DNA of 64,000 bases, taken from CAISCU01 sp051861545 (GTDB lineage Bacteria > Bacteroidota > Bacteroidia > UKL13-3). How positions within the stretch are numbered: the stretch's first letter is position 1; every line of letters starts with the position of its first letter. This document shows positions 44,441 to 52,960 of this stretch, piece by piece. The notes under the pieces were generated by a model. That model saw only the letters and a list, made by a program, of their open reading frames with translations, did not search any database and was not told where the DNA came from. Made by a program: the position numbers and the translations under genes. Location of the stretch: the NCBI GenBank assembly GCA_051861545.1, contig JBIMKP010000023.1, positions 7,143 through 71,142 on the forward strand, given 5' to 3'.

Positions 44441-44470
44441 TTGGCAATAACAAGATTTTGGTTACTTTTG
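44441..44470 (+). promoter_or_regulatory. Bacteroidota-type promoter of pdhA
   Basis: TTGG (44441-44444), 18 bp spacing, then TACTTTTG (44463-44470), a full match to the -7 consensus TAnnTTTG. The start codon follows 13 bp after the box, giving a leader of only about 5-8 nt. Confidence 0.65.
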
Positions 44471-44483
44471 CAATTCTCAAAAA

Positions 44484-45479
44484 ATGGCAAAACAAACTTT
44501 TACAAAAGAAACCTATTTGAACTGGTATGAGTCAATGATGCTCATGCGCAGATTCGAAGAAAAATCGGCACAGCTATATGGTCAACAAAAGATCAAAGGC
44601 TTCTGTCATTTGTATATCGGTCAAGAAGCAGTTGTTGCAGGAACGATGAGTGCTCTTGAAAAAGACGATAGATTAATAACTGCTTACCGAGACCATGCTC
44701 ATGCATTGGCATGCGGAATTCCTGCTAGAGAAGTAATGGCTGAGCTTTATGGCAAAGCTACAGGCTGCTCAAAAGGAAAAGGTGGTTCAATGCACATGTT
44801 TAGCAAAGAGCATAATTTCTTTGGTGGACATGGAATTGTTGGAGGACAAATTCCTTTAGGTGCTGGTATTGCATTTGCTGATATGTACCGCGGTGGTAAG
44901 CAGGTTACTGTTTGCTATTTTGGTGATGGTGCAGTTCGTCAAGGAGCTTTACATGAAACCTTTAATATGGCTATGTTATGGAAGATTCCAGTAATTTTTG
45001 TTATTGAAAACAATGGTTACGCAATGGGAACTTCTGTTGAAAGAACCTCAAACGTAGAAGAATTATACAAAATTGGTTTGGCTTACGATATGCCTTCTGA
45101 ATCTGTTGACGGTATGAGAACCGAAGACGTTCATGAAGCGATTGCTAGAGCTGCCGAAAGAGGTAGAAAAGGCGATGGTCCTTCTTTGCTAGAAATCAGA
45201 ACCTACAGATATCGTGGTCATAGTATGAGCGATCCTGCAAAATATCGTACCAAAGAAGAAGTAGAAGAATACAAAAAACAAGATCCAATTGAACAAGTGA
45301 AAAGTGTAATCCTTGCAAAAAAATGGGCTACAGAAGCTGATCTTGAAAAAATTGAAGAAAAAGTGAATGAAATCGTGCTTGATTCAGTAGAATTTAGCGA
45401 AAACTCTCCTTATCCGGATGAGTCTGAATTATTTACTGATGTTTACAAGGAAAGCGGTTACCCCTTTATTAAAGAATAA
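44484..45479 (+). CDS. pdhA: Pyruvate dehydrogenase E1 component alpha subunit
   Basis: 331 residues. Conserved blocks are WYESMMLMRRFEEKSAQLYG, GKGGSMHMFSKEHNFFGGHG and the thiamine-diphosphate motif GDGAVRQGALHETF ... ENNGYAMGTS. A phosphorylation-loop-like RTYRYRGHSMSDPAKYR lies near 250. It decarboxylates pyruvate, passing the acetyl group to E2 lipoate. pdhB and E2 are not adjacent. The next gene is only 13 bp downstream. Confidence 0.95.
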   Translation: MAKQTFTKETYLNWYESMMLMRRFEEKSAQLYGQQKIKGFCHLYIGQEAVVAGTMSALEKDDRLITAYRDHAHALACGIPAREVMAELYGKATGCSKGKGGSMHMFSKEHNFFGGHGIVGGQIPLGAGIAFADMYRGGKQVTVCYFGDGAVRQGALHETFNMAMLWKIPVIFVIENNGYAMGTSVERTSNVEELYKIGLAYDMPSESVDGMRTEDVHEAIARAAERGRKGDGPSLLEIRTYRYRGHSMSDPAKYRTKEEVEEYKKQDPIEQVKSVILAKKWATEADLEKIEEKVNEIVLDSVEFSENSPYPDESELFTDVYKESGYPFIKE

Positions 45480-45492
45480 GAATAGTTAAGAA

Positions 45493-46188
45493 ATGGAGAA
45501 TTCTGAAGAAAAAAAACAATTAGACCTTGATGCAACATTAATTGGAACATCGCATAAGGTTGAATCATTTTATGAAAACAATAAAAAAGGTATCCAATAT
45601 GGCGCTTTGGTTATTGTTTTAGCTGTTGGAGCCTATATTGGTTTCAAATCTTTTTATATAGAGCCTAAAGAAAAAGAAGCTCAAGCTGCTATGTTTCAAG
45701 CTCAAGCTTGGTTCGAAAAAGATAGTTTTGATTTGGCTTTAAATGGTCAAGGTAGTATTGAAGGTTTTAATTCAATTGCTGAAACTTATGGATTAACTAA
45801 TGCTGGTAATTTAGCTCATTATTATGCTGGTGTTTGTAATATGCGTAAAGGCGATTTCGCTGCTGCAATCGATCATCTTAAAGATTTCTCTACAGAAAAT
45901 GAATTAGTTGGACCTTTAGCAACTGGCTTATTAGGTGATGCTTATTCTGAAAGTGGTGATTATGATAAAGCTGCTTCTCAATACATGAAAGCTGCTAACC
46001 AAAGCAAAAACAAATTAACATCTCCAATTTTCCTTAAAAAGGCTGGTATTGCTTTTGAAGAATTAAAAAACTTTGGAAAAGCTGCTGATGCTTACGAAAA
46101 AATCAAAAAGGATTATTCTGAAAGCCAAGAGGCTGGTGATATCGATAAGTATATCGCTCGCGCTAAGGCAATGGAATCAGCTAATTAA
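45493..46188 (+). CDS. Membrane-anchored tetratricopeptide protein (YfgM-like)
   Basis: 231 residues. A cytoplasmic N-terminus (about 33 residues) precedes one membrane helix (YGALVIVLAVGAYIGFKSF, about 36-54). The periplasmic part has TPR-like helix pairs (HYYAGVCNMRKGDFAAAIDH, LLGDAYSESGDYDKAASQY, KAGIAFEELKNFGKAADAYE). YfgM of E. coli, which works beside SecYEG and PpiD, has the same layout; here homology is by architecture. Co-transcription with pdhA is likely and the terminator at 46207 ends the unit. Confidence 0.8.
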   Translation: MENSEEKKQLDLDATLIGTSHKVESFYENNKKGIQYGALVIVLAVGAYIGFKSFYIEPKEKEAQAAMFQAQAWFEKDSFDLALNGQGSIEGFNSIAETYGLTNAGNLAHYYAGVCNMRKGDFAAAIDHLKDFSTENELVGPLATGLLGDAYSESGDYDKAASQYMKAANQSKNKLTSPIFLKKAGIAFEELKNFGKAADAYEKIKKDYSESQEAGDIDKYIARAKAMESAN

Positions 46189-46206
46189 TTTTTATAATCG
46201 TATTTG

Positions 46207-46234
46207 AAAAGCCAATCGAAAGGTTGGCTTTTTT
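46207..46234 (+). terminator. Rho-independent terminator before ribH
   Basis: Stem AAAAGCCAATC / GGTTGGCTTTT (one wobble pair) with a GAAA tetraloop and T run. ribH starts 12 bp later, so its promoter must overlap this site or it is expressed by read-through. Confidence 0.88.
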
Positions 46235-46245
46235 ATTTTTAAAAT

Positions 46246-46737
46246 ATGGCAACTGCTTTAAAAAATCTTTCAGACACTTCTCTGGAACAAAATAAAATCT
46301 TCAAATCTCTTCATATTGGCTTAGTTGTAGCCGATTGGAATGAAGAAATTACTTATTCAATGCGTGATGCTGCTATTGAATTTTTAATTGAAAAGGGTGT
46401 TCAAAAAAAGAATATTCATGTACATGCTGTTCCTGGAACCTTCGAGTTGCCAATTGGTGCTCAGTGGCTTGCGCTAAAATCTAAAATAGATGCAGTTATC
46501 ACCATTGGTTGTGTAATTCAAGGTGAAACCCGCCATTTCGATTTTATTTGCGATGCCTGTGCAAATGGCATTACAGAAGTTTCACTAAAACTTAACAAAC
46601 CAGTGATTTTTGGTGTACTAACTACCAATAACCTACAACAGGCAAAGGATAGAAGCGGTGGCAAACACGGTAACAAAGGAATTGAAGCTGCTGATACGGC
46701 TTTAAAAATGTGTTTATTAAACAAATCTCTGTTTTAG
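46246..46737 (+). CDS. ribH: 6,7-dimethyl-8-ribityllumazine synthase
   Basis: 163 residues. Conserved blocks are IGLVVADWNEEITYSMRDAA, VPGTFELPIGAQWLA, the catalytic segment GCVIQGETRHFDFICDACAN (containing the acid-base His) and FGVLTTNNLQQAKDRSGG. It makes the riboflavin precursor lumazine, probably as an icosahedral or pentameric assembly. No FMN riboswitch is visible, as the gene stands 12 bp after a terminator. Confidence 0.96.
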   Translation: MATALKNLSDTSLEQNKIFKSLHIGLVVADWNEEITYSMRDAAIEFLIEKGVQKKNIHVHAVPGTFELPIGAQWLALKSKIDAVITIGCVIQGETRHFDFICDACANGITEVSLKLNKPVIFGVLTTNNLQQAKDRSGGKHGNKGIEAADTALKMCLLNKSLF

Positions 46738-46798
46738 ACTTTTTTGTCTTTTGCTATTCTCGTAAGTTTGAAACGCTAATGCATTATAATTGCATCTC

Positions 46799-48298
46799 AT
46801 GAAATTTAACATTTTAACTTTTCTGACAATCACCATTCTCTTTTCTACTGCTTGTAAAAAAGGTTTTGATGGCGATAAAAAATCTCAAGCTTTACCTGAA
46901 ACTTTTATGGTGGTTGATACCATTTTTAGAACTGGTCCTGATAGATTAACCACAAGAGTTGAGGCGCATTGGTGGGGAAATTCATCGGGTGGTTTTATTA
47001 CCTCATATGAAGTTTCTGCCGATAATGGTATAAATTGGACAAAAACCACTTCACAGGATAGCATTTTTTTAATGAATATTCCTCCTGGTCAAGATAGTTC
47101 TGATGTCGTAATTTTAGTAAGAGCAATAGATCAACTTGGACAAAAAGATGATTCGCCTGCTTCTACTTTATTTCCAATTAAAAATTCAGCTCCTGATGTA
47201 AAATTTGTCTTTTCACAAGTTCTAGCGGGTATTCCTTCAACCAATCCAATCAATGTTTTTCCTGTATTAAAATATAATATTCAAGGATTTGATCCAGATG
47301 GTGAAGTATTACAATCATTTGAATTGTTTATCAATGATACCAATCAAACTCCTTATACTTTCTCAGGTACAACTAATGCTTTTACACTAGTTGCAGAAAA
47401 TCCAAAAGCAGATTCTTCTCGTTGCCAAGTATTTCTTGGAACTTCTTCTAAAGCTTTACCAGATTTAAGTCCTTTTTTAAGGTTAAACTCTTTTAACATA
47501 ATTTATATTAGAGCTGTTGACAAAGCATTATCAAAATCGGGATTCACTCCAACACCAGCCGTTTGGGTAAAAAAAGTAAAATCTGATATTTTAATTGTTA
47601 ATGCATACAATAGTAGTAAGTCATTTGTACAAAATTTCTATTGCCAACGACTTGTTACTGCTGGAATTACAAATTTCGATACCTTACAAGCAACCGAAAT
47701 TTTAGATAATAACTATACCCAACTTCAACCCGATTTTCAAACCCAAACCAGAACTTTTTCTTTATTCAAAAAAATTCTTTGGTTTAGTGATGATGCTAAT
47801 TTCTCTTTATCATTAGGACAAAGAAGTACTTCATCATTTTTTGATGCTGGTGGAAAAATGTTTATGGCTGTTTCCATCAATTCGAGCTTCGATCCATTGA
47901 GTAATTTTTTAGATTGGACACCAATAAAAAGTCTTGTAAATCCAGCAGTTGGTTCTGTTTTTAGGGTAAACATTAATGCTGATGTACCTGCAATGAAACC
48001 AAATTGGCCAATACTTAAAGCTTCTGCAATTATTGCATCTGCAAGACCATTTGCATTGCCCGCAGAAACAAATGATGTTGGTTACGATTCATTGTATGCC
48101 GGAGGTATCATCGAAAGTATTTCAGGCCAATCGCCAAGCCCTTGGAAGGGTACTTCTACTGTTTTAGCTAGAAGATTTAATAAGTCTGATAATAAGAGCA
48201 ATTTTATTATTTCAAGTATTCCCCTCGAAAGATTCAATGCAAAAAACAATATAGATAGTTTGTTTAAACAAGTATTTGTCAATGAGCTTGGATTCTAA
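46799..48298 (+). CDS. Lipoprotein with fibronectin-like domains, unknown function
   Basis: 499 residues from the ATG at 46799 (MKFNILTFLTITILF); a TTG at 46790 in the same frame is unlikely. Lipobox FSTAC, Cys19. Residues about 35-235 look like two fibronectin/Ig-like beta domains (FITSYEVSADNGINWTKTTS; PVLKYNIQGFDPDGEVLQSF). Residues 250-499 start with a Rossmann-like strand DILIVNAYNSSKSFVQNFY and may form an alpha/beta domain. It probably sits on the outer membrane. Its 3' end overlaps purN by 17 bp. No family recognised beyond this. Confidence 0.75.
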   Translation: MKFNILTFLTITILFSTACKKGFDGDKKSQALPETFMVVDTIFRTGPDRLTTRVEAHWWGNSSGGFITSYEVSADNGINWTKTTSQDSIFLMNIPPGQDSSDVVILVRAIDQLGQKDDSPASTLFPIKNSAPDVKFVFSQVLAGIPSTNPINVFPVLKYNIQGFDPDGEVLQSFELFINDTNQTPYTFSGTTNAFTLVAENPKADSSRCQVFLGTSSKALPDLSPFLRLNSFNIIYIRAVDKALSKSGFTPTPAVWVKKVKSDILIVNAYNSSKSFVQNFYCQRLVTAGITNFDTLQATEILDNNYTQLQPDFQTQTRTFSLFKKILWFSDDANFSLSLGQRSTSSFFDAGGKMFMAVSINSSFDPLSNFLDWTPIKSLVNPAVGSVFRVNINADVPAMKPNWPILKASAIIASARPFALPAETNDVGYDSLYAGGIIESISGQSPSPWKGTSTVLARRFNKSDNKSNFIISSIPLERFNAKNNIDSLFKQVFVNELGF

Positions 48299-48863
48299 TC
48301 CCAAAAAAATAATCGTTTTTGCAAGTGGAAGTGGCAGTAATGCTGTTAAACTTTGCAGAACCGCAGCAAATTCTGCTCAGACCAAAGTAGTAGCTTTATT
48401 TTGTAATAATCCGAATGCTGGTGTTATTGAAAAAATGAAGGAATTTGATGTTCCTGTAGTTCTTTTTAACAGGACCGATTTCAGAAATGAAGCAGAGTTT
48501 CTTGAAAAACTGAATCAGTATCAACCCGATTTAATCGCATTACTTGGCTTTTTATGGAAAATTCCAGCTTATCTAGTAGAAGCATATCCTCAAAAAATTG
48601 TGAATTTACATCCTGCTTTGTTACCAAAATTTGGTGGTAAAGGAATGTATGGACATTTTGTTCATGAAGCAGTTAAAGCGGCCAACGAGACAGAAACTGG
48701 CATCAGCATTCATTATGTAAATGAAAATTTTGACGAAGGAGAAATCATTGCTCAGTTTAAGGTTGATTTAAATCCTACTGATACAGCAGAAAGTATTGCT
48801 GATAAAATCCACGTTTTAGAACAAACTTTTGTGGCTGATACAATCATCGGATTATTGAAATAA
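48282..48863 (+). CDS. purN: Phosphoribosylglycinamide formyltransferase
   Basis: 193 residues from ATG 48282; the in-frame TTG two codons upstream is less likely. The phosphate loop IIVFASGSGSNAVKL, the catalytic triad (Asn108 and His110 in IVNLHPALLPKFGGKG, Asp151 in VNENFDEGEII) and MYGHFVHEAV are present. It formylates GAR using 10-formyl-THF, the third step of purine synthesis. The start lies inside the upstream lipoprotein gene, suggesting coupling. purH, another folate-using purine gene, is 2.5 kb downstream. Confidence 0.95.
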   Translation: MSLDSNPKKIIVFASGSGSNAVKLCRTAANSAQTKVVALFCNNPNAGVIEKMKEFDVPVVLFNRTDFRNEAEFLEKLNQYQPDLIALLGFLWKIPAYLVEAYPQKIVNLHPALLPKFGGKGMYGHFVHEAVKAANETETGISIHYVNENFDEGEIIAQFKVDLNPTDTAESIADKIHVLEQTFVADTIIGLLK

Positions 48864-48935
48864 AGTCCATAATCAGACAAACCTGAGAAGTCTCCAATTT
48901 ATGCTGCCAACCCTATTAAAGTCGCTTGTTTTCTT

Positions 48936-49175
48936 TTGTTTCATCCGACAATGAATGGACATAAGAGCGGCATTAATTCTATAGGAATGAATTATTATTT
49001 AAAAAAATCACTTAATATAATTGATGCATTAAGACCAACAAGTCTTAATGAAATGTTTCATACAATGACTGTAAAATATGAAGAGCCAGCATTTCAGGGT
49101 GAGCAATTAAGACACTTATATTCATTCCGAACTACTAAAGCAAGAACTAAACTTGCAGGGTCTGATATTTTATAA
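48936..49175 (+). CDS. Orphan short ORF, possibly a gene remnant
   Basis: 79 codons from a TTG (48936); the first ATG is at codon 6 (48951). The product has no signal peptide, membrane helix or motif that I recognise (SLNIIDALRPTSLNEMFHTM is the clearest stretch). It occupies most of the 321-bp gap between purN and the next gene. No ribosome binding site is evident. It may be the tail of a lost gene or an accessory small protein; coding status is uncertain. Confidence 0.35.
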   Translation: MFHPTMNGHKSGINSIGMNYYLKKSLNIIDALRPTSLNEMFHTMTVKYEEPAFQGEQLRHLYSFRTTKARTKLAGSDIL

Positions 49176-49184
49176 TTTTCAATT

Positions 49185-50765
49185 ATGCGATTTCCAACTC
49201 TACTATTTTTTTTAATTCTCTCTTTTAATAATGGTTTCAGCCAAAGCTGGAGGTATTATGATAATCTTGCAACTATTGGTTGGATTTCAACAGAATTCAA
49301 CAATCATATTATTGTATCTTCTACAAAATTGGATAGCCTAAGTGGAAAACATGAACCCCTATTATTACAGATTTCGGGAGAAGGTAAATTGGTAAAAACA
49401 ATCTCATTACCATTATTTAAACACAATTTAGAAAGAGGGATTCTGACCCTATTATTAAATCATTCAAGTGACTCTTTGGTCGCCGGGGGTTTAGCTTACT
49501 CCACAATCGACTCATCAGCCTATTTAGTTATTTTAATATTAAACCAAAAACTTGAATTAATAAGCACTACAATTAATAAATTAGAAATCCCGGATAATAT
49601 TATTCCTTCTCGAAATTATTCACCGAAAGTAGATTTACATTTTGACGCGAAACAGTTCAATTTTTATGGTAGTATATCAATTTGCTCTGCCAAAAAAGAC
49701 GGAATAAGTGGCGAAACCTTTGTTAATGCTTACCAATTACCTTGTTATCATCTATTTTTTAAATTGGATTATTCAGGTAAAATTAAACTGATAAAAAAAA
49801 CACCGGTAAATGTTTCTAACAAAGAAAATTTCATTCTACCAAAAACAAATTTGACTCTATTAAAAAGTGCTAAATCCGGCTTTATTAGCAATAGTTTTAC
49901 AGAGGGTACACTTTGGTTAAATGACTCATTCAATATAATTAAAACTGAATCTAGTTTACCTAAAAAATATAAAAGTTCTTCCTATTCTAATGATTTTATT
50001 GAATTATCTGGTTATTATTATTCACTCGGACTAATTAATTACGATGAATCAATAAGAAAAGGTAATACTACTTTTGAAGCTACTCACAATCGGATTTGTA
50101 TTCAAAAATTCTCTTTAGATGGGACACTTATAAAAGAAAAGTTTTTATTTCCAATTATGGCAACTGATAGTAGTTCTTGGTTAGAATTTAAAAATGGTAA
50201 TTACGTTTCCTCCTATCAAGTAAGCTTATTTAATGCCATTATTAAAAGCGCCATTAGTACCAAAGATGGAAAATTAGTATTTACTTATAGAAATCAAAAT
50301 GGTGGTCTATTTGTTATAAAGCTAGATAGTGATTTAAACCTTATATGGACGAAAACTATTCAAATGCCTTTTTTTAATTATTATTCTGTTGCACAAGCAG
50401 AAGATAGTGCTTATGTTCTTACCGGATGGAGTGTAACTTCTGGTTCAACTGAACTACCTTTGTTTGCAATAAAACTTGGTATGGATGGGGTTTTAAACTC
50501 AACTATTGATAAACAAATAGAAAAGAATTCTTTTCAGATTTATCCTAATCCTTTTGAAAATAATATTTCAATTTCATTTGAAAACAAATTGAGTCAATAT
50601 ATCGACTTGAAAATTTATGATATGAACGGAAAAGTTGTGTTTGCAGACAAAGTTGCTGATGAAACAATTATTGAAACCAGTAACTTAAAACCGGGTATTT
50701 ACTTTTGTCTTGCTAATAATGCTGATAATTTCTATAGCAAAGCTTTTAAAATTATTAAATTATAA
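49185..50765 (+). CDS. Exported protein with T9SS C-terminal sorting domain
   Basis: 526 residues with a signal peptide (RFPTLLFFLILSFNNGFSQ). The body is beta-rich and repetitive, consistent with a propeller-like fold (LLLQISGEGKLVKTISLPL, LFVIKLDSDLNLIWTKTIQM, FAIKLGMDGVLNSTID). The last 75 residues are a type A sorting domain: FQIYPNPFENNISISF, LKIYDMNGKVVF, and GIYFCLANNADN before KAFKIIKL. Such tails direct transit through the type IX secretion system and attachment to the cell surface. Function of the body unknown. Confidence 0.88.
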   Translation: MRFPTLLFFLILSFNNGFSQSWRYYDNLATIGWISTEFNNHIIVSSTKLDSLSGKHEPLLLQISGEGKLVKTISLPLFKHNLERGILTLLLNHSSDSLVAGGLAYSTIDSSAYLVILILNQKLELISTTINKLEIPDNIIPSRNYSPKVDLHFDAKQFNFYGSISICSAKKDGISGETFVNAYQLPCYHLFFKLDYSGKIKLIKKTPVNVSNKENFILPKTNLTLLKSAKSGFISNSFTEGTLWLNDSFNIIKTESSLPKKYKSSSYSNDFIELSGYYYSLGLINYDESIRKGNTTFEATHNRICIQKFSLDGTLIKEKFLFPIMATDSSSWLEFKNGNYVSSYQVSLFNAIIKSAISTKDGKLVFTYRNQNGGLFVIKLDSDLNLIWTKTIQMPFFNYYSVAQAEDSAYVLTGWSVTSGSTELPLFAIKLGMDGVLNSTIDKQIEKNSFQIYPNPFENNISISFENKLSQYIDLKIYDMNGKVVFADKVADETIIETSNLKPGIYFCLANNADNFYSKAFKIIKL

Positions 50766-50993
50766 CAGATTAGAGTTTTGTCCTGGAAGTTTCCTCATTT
50801 AACAACAACTATAATTTATATGCATATTGTTGTTGAAAGTGAAAGATATATTTTAACTGTATACGATTATCGGCTACTTTACCTAAAAACAAATTTACTG
50901 AAACTTTATAGCTGATATTAATCGTTAAAATCAAAAAAACACAAAAAATGAATGATTAATAGAGTTATGTTTCCTTTAGCAAGTTCTTAAAAT

Positions 50994-51137
50994 CCTGAAG
51001 GGATAACATGATTATAGAAAATAAAATATGAAGTAACAGACGCACAAACTCAACAAAGCGAACCTTTGGTCCGCTTTGTTGAGTTTGTGGGGATTGAGGT
51101 TAAAGCATTTTTCTATAAACATGTGACCTCCTTCTGG
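50994..51137. repeat. Palindromic repeat element with flanking 11-bp direct repeats
   Basis: The 609-bp gap between the T9SS cargo gene and purH holds a large imperfect palindrome. The core is a 17-bp perfect stem ACAAACTCAACAAAGCG and its complement around a short loop (51044-51088). The outer arms share CC[T/A]GAAGG and ACATG[A/T]TTATAGAAAA in inverted orientation (about 50994-51021 and 51110-51137). Outside it AATAGAGTTAT occurs directly at 50958-50968 and 51154-51164, possibly a target duplication. There is no reading frame inside, so this looks like a MITE-like or REP-like mobile repeat. The rest of the gap is AT-rich with nothing else seen. Confidence 0.75.
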
Positions 51138-51345
51138 GTCAATAATTTCATTGAATAGAGTTATTTAATTCCAAAAACTTTTTGAAAATAATTCTCAATA
51201 CTTATAATGGACTAAAAAAAGTACTTCTGGTATACATGCTGATATTCGTAATAAATATATCGACCCAATTAAAAAGATTGACATTGAAAAATTTCTTTCA
51301 AAAAATAATTTTAAGCTAAATCAGGCAATTACAAAATCAATTAGC

Positions 51346-51353
51346 TACTTTTG
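51346..51353 (+). promoter_or_regulatory. -7 box of purH
   Basis: TACTTTTG fully matches TAnnTTTG and is identical to the pdhA box. It lies 21 bp before the ATG at 51375. No clear TTG -33 element is seen 17-20 bp upstream. Confidence 0.5.
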
Positions 51354-51374
51354 CAGGCTCTAAAAAACGCCTTC

Positions 51375-52901
51375 ATGTCAGCTTCAATAAAAATCAAAAA
51401 CGCCTTAATTTCAGTATTTTACAAAGATGGATTAGAACCTATCGTTCAAGCACTTCACAAACACGGAGTAAAAATTTACTCTACTGGTGGAACCCAACAA
51501 TTTATTGAAGCATTAGGAATTCCAGTTTTTGCCGTTGAAAATCTGACAGGTTATCCAAGTATTTTAGGTGGCAGAGTTAAAACACTTCATCCTAAAATTT
51601 TTGGTGGAATTTTAGCTAGAAGAGAAGAAGCTTCTGATTTAAAAGAAATCGAAGAATTTCAAATCCCACTTTTTGATTTGGTAATGGTTGATTTATATCC
51701 TTTTGAAGAAACACTTGCCAAAACCAATGACGAACAAACAATCATCGAAAAAATTGATATTGGCGGAGTTTCATTGATACGTGCTGCAGCTAAAAATTTC
51801 AAACACACTTTAATTGTTGCTGATAAAAGCGATTACTCAAATTTATTAGACATCATTAATACCCAAGATGGCAGTAGTAATCTTGAAAATAGAAAATTAT
51901 TTGCTGCAAAAGCATTTCAAACTACTTCACATTACGATTCTGCAATCTTTAATTATTTCAACTTAGAAGCTGGTTTAGATTCGTATCGTTTAAGTATCAA
52001 TGAAGGTCAAACCTTGAGATATGGCGAAAATCCTCATCAAAAAGGTTTTTTCTATGGTGATTTGAATAGCTTACTCGAAAAACTTCATGGAAAAGAATTA
52101 TCGTACAACAATATTTTAGATGTTGATGCAGGAATTAGTTTGATTGAAGATTTTGAAGAGCCAACTGTTGCCATCATCAAACATAATAATCCATGCGGAG
52201 TTGCTTCAAGAAATTCTTTATTAGAAGCTTGGAAAGATGCATTGGCAGGCGACCCGGTTTCTGCTTTTGGAGGAATTATTGTTTTAAATAGAACGGTGGA
52301 AATTGAAACTGCAAAGGAAATTGACAAAATTTTCTGTGAGGTTTTAATTGCTCCTGATTATTCAGCAGAGGCTTTACAAATTCTACAATCGAAGAAGAAC
52401 AGAATTATTCTTAAAAAAATTGGTTCACTTCCAAAAAACAGAACAGTAAGAGCCTCTTTAAATGGAGTTTTGGTTCAAGATAAAGATTTAGTGGTTTTAA
52501 AACCTAGCGATTTAAAAGCTGTTTGTAGCAAAACGGTATCGGATGCAGAAATTGAAGATTTAATTTTTGCAGATAAAATTGTTAAACATACCAAATCAAA
52601 CACCATTGTTTTGGCTAAAAATAAACAATTATTAGGAATAGGATGTGGTCAAACAAGCAGAGTAGATGCATTAAGACATGCAATTGCAAAAGCAAAAAGT
52701 TTCGAATTTGAATTAAAAGGATGTGTGATGAGCAGTGACGCATTTTTTCCTTTTCCTGATTGTGTTGAAATTGCTCATTTAGAAGGAATCGATACGGTTA
52801 TTCAGCCTGGTGGTTCGATAAAGGATGATGCCTCAATTGACTATTGCGAAAAGAACGGAATGGCAATGTATTTCACAGGTGTTAGACATTTTAAACACTA
52901 A
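51375..52901 (+). CDS. purH: Bifunctional AICAR transformylase / IMP cyclohydrolase
   Basis: 508 residues from ATG 51375. A TTG at 51351 is in frame, but it overlaps the -7 box and cannot be the start of a message made from it. The N-terminal MGS-like IMP cyclohydrolase domain (about 1-190) has KIYSTGGTQQFIEALGIPVF and GGRVKTLHPKIFGGIL. The C-terminal transformylase has RYGENPHQKGFFYG, KHNNPCGVAS (catalytic Lys-His) and GCGQTSRVDALRHAI. It catalyses the last two steps to IMP. It precedes mreB by 59 bp, a Bacteroidota neighbourhood. Confidence 0.97.
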   Translation: MSASIKIKNALISVFYKDGLEPIVQALHKHGVKIYSTGGTQQFIEALGIPVFAVENLTGYPSILGGRVKTLHPKIFGGILARREEASDLKEIEEFQIPLFDLVMVDLYPFEETLAKTNDEQTIIEKIDIGGVSLIRAAAKNFKHTLIVADKSDYSNLLDIINTQDGSSNLENRKLFAAKAFQTTSHYDSAIFNYFNLEAGLDSYRLSINEGQTLRYGENPHQKGFFYGDLNSLLEKLHGKELSYNNILDVDAGISLIEDFEEPTVAIIKHNNPCGVASRNSLLEAWKDALAGDPVSAFGGIIVLNRTVEIETAKEIDKIFCEVLIAPDYSAEALQILQSKKNRIILKKIGSLPKNRTVRASLNGVLVQDKDLVVLKPSDLKAVCSKTVSDAEIEDLIFADKIVKHTKSNTIVLAKNKQLLGIGCGQTSRVDALRHAIAKAKSFEFELKGCVMSSDAFFPFPDCVEIAHLEGIDTVIQPGGSIKDDASIDYCEKNGMAMYFTGVRHFKH

Positions 52902-52960
52902 GGGAAAAAATTCCTTTTAAAATTAAAATACATTTATTATAATTTGCATCAAACAAACCC

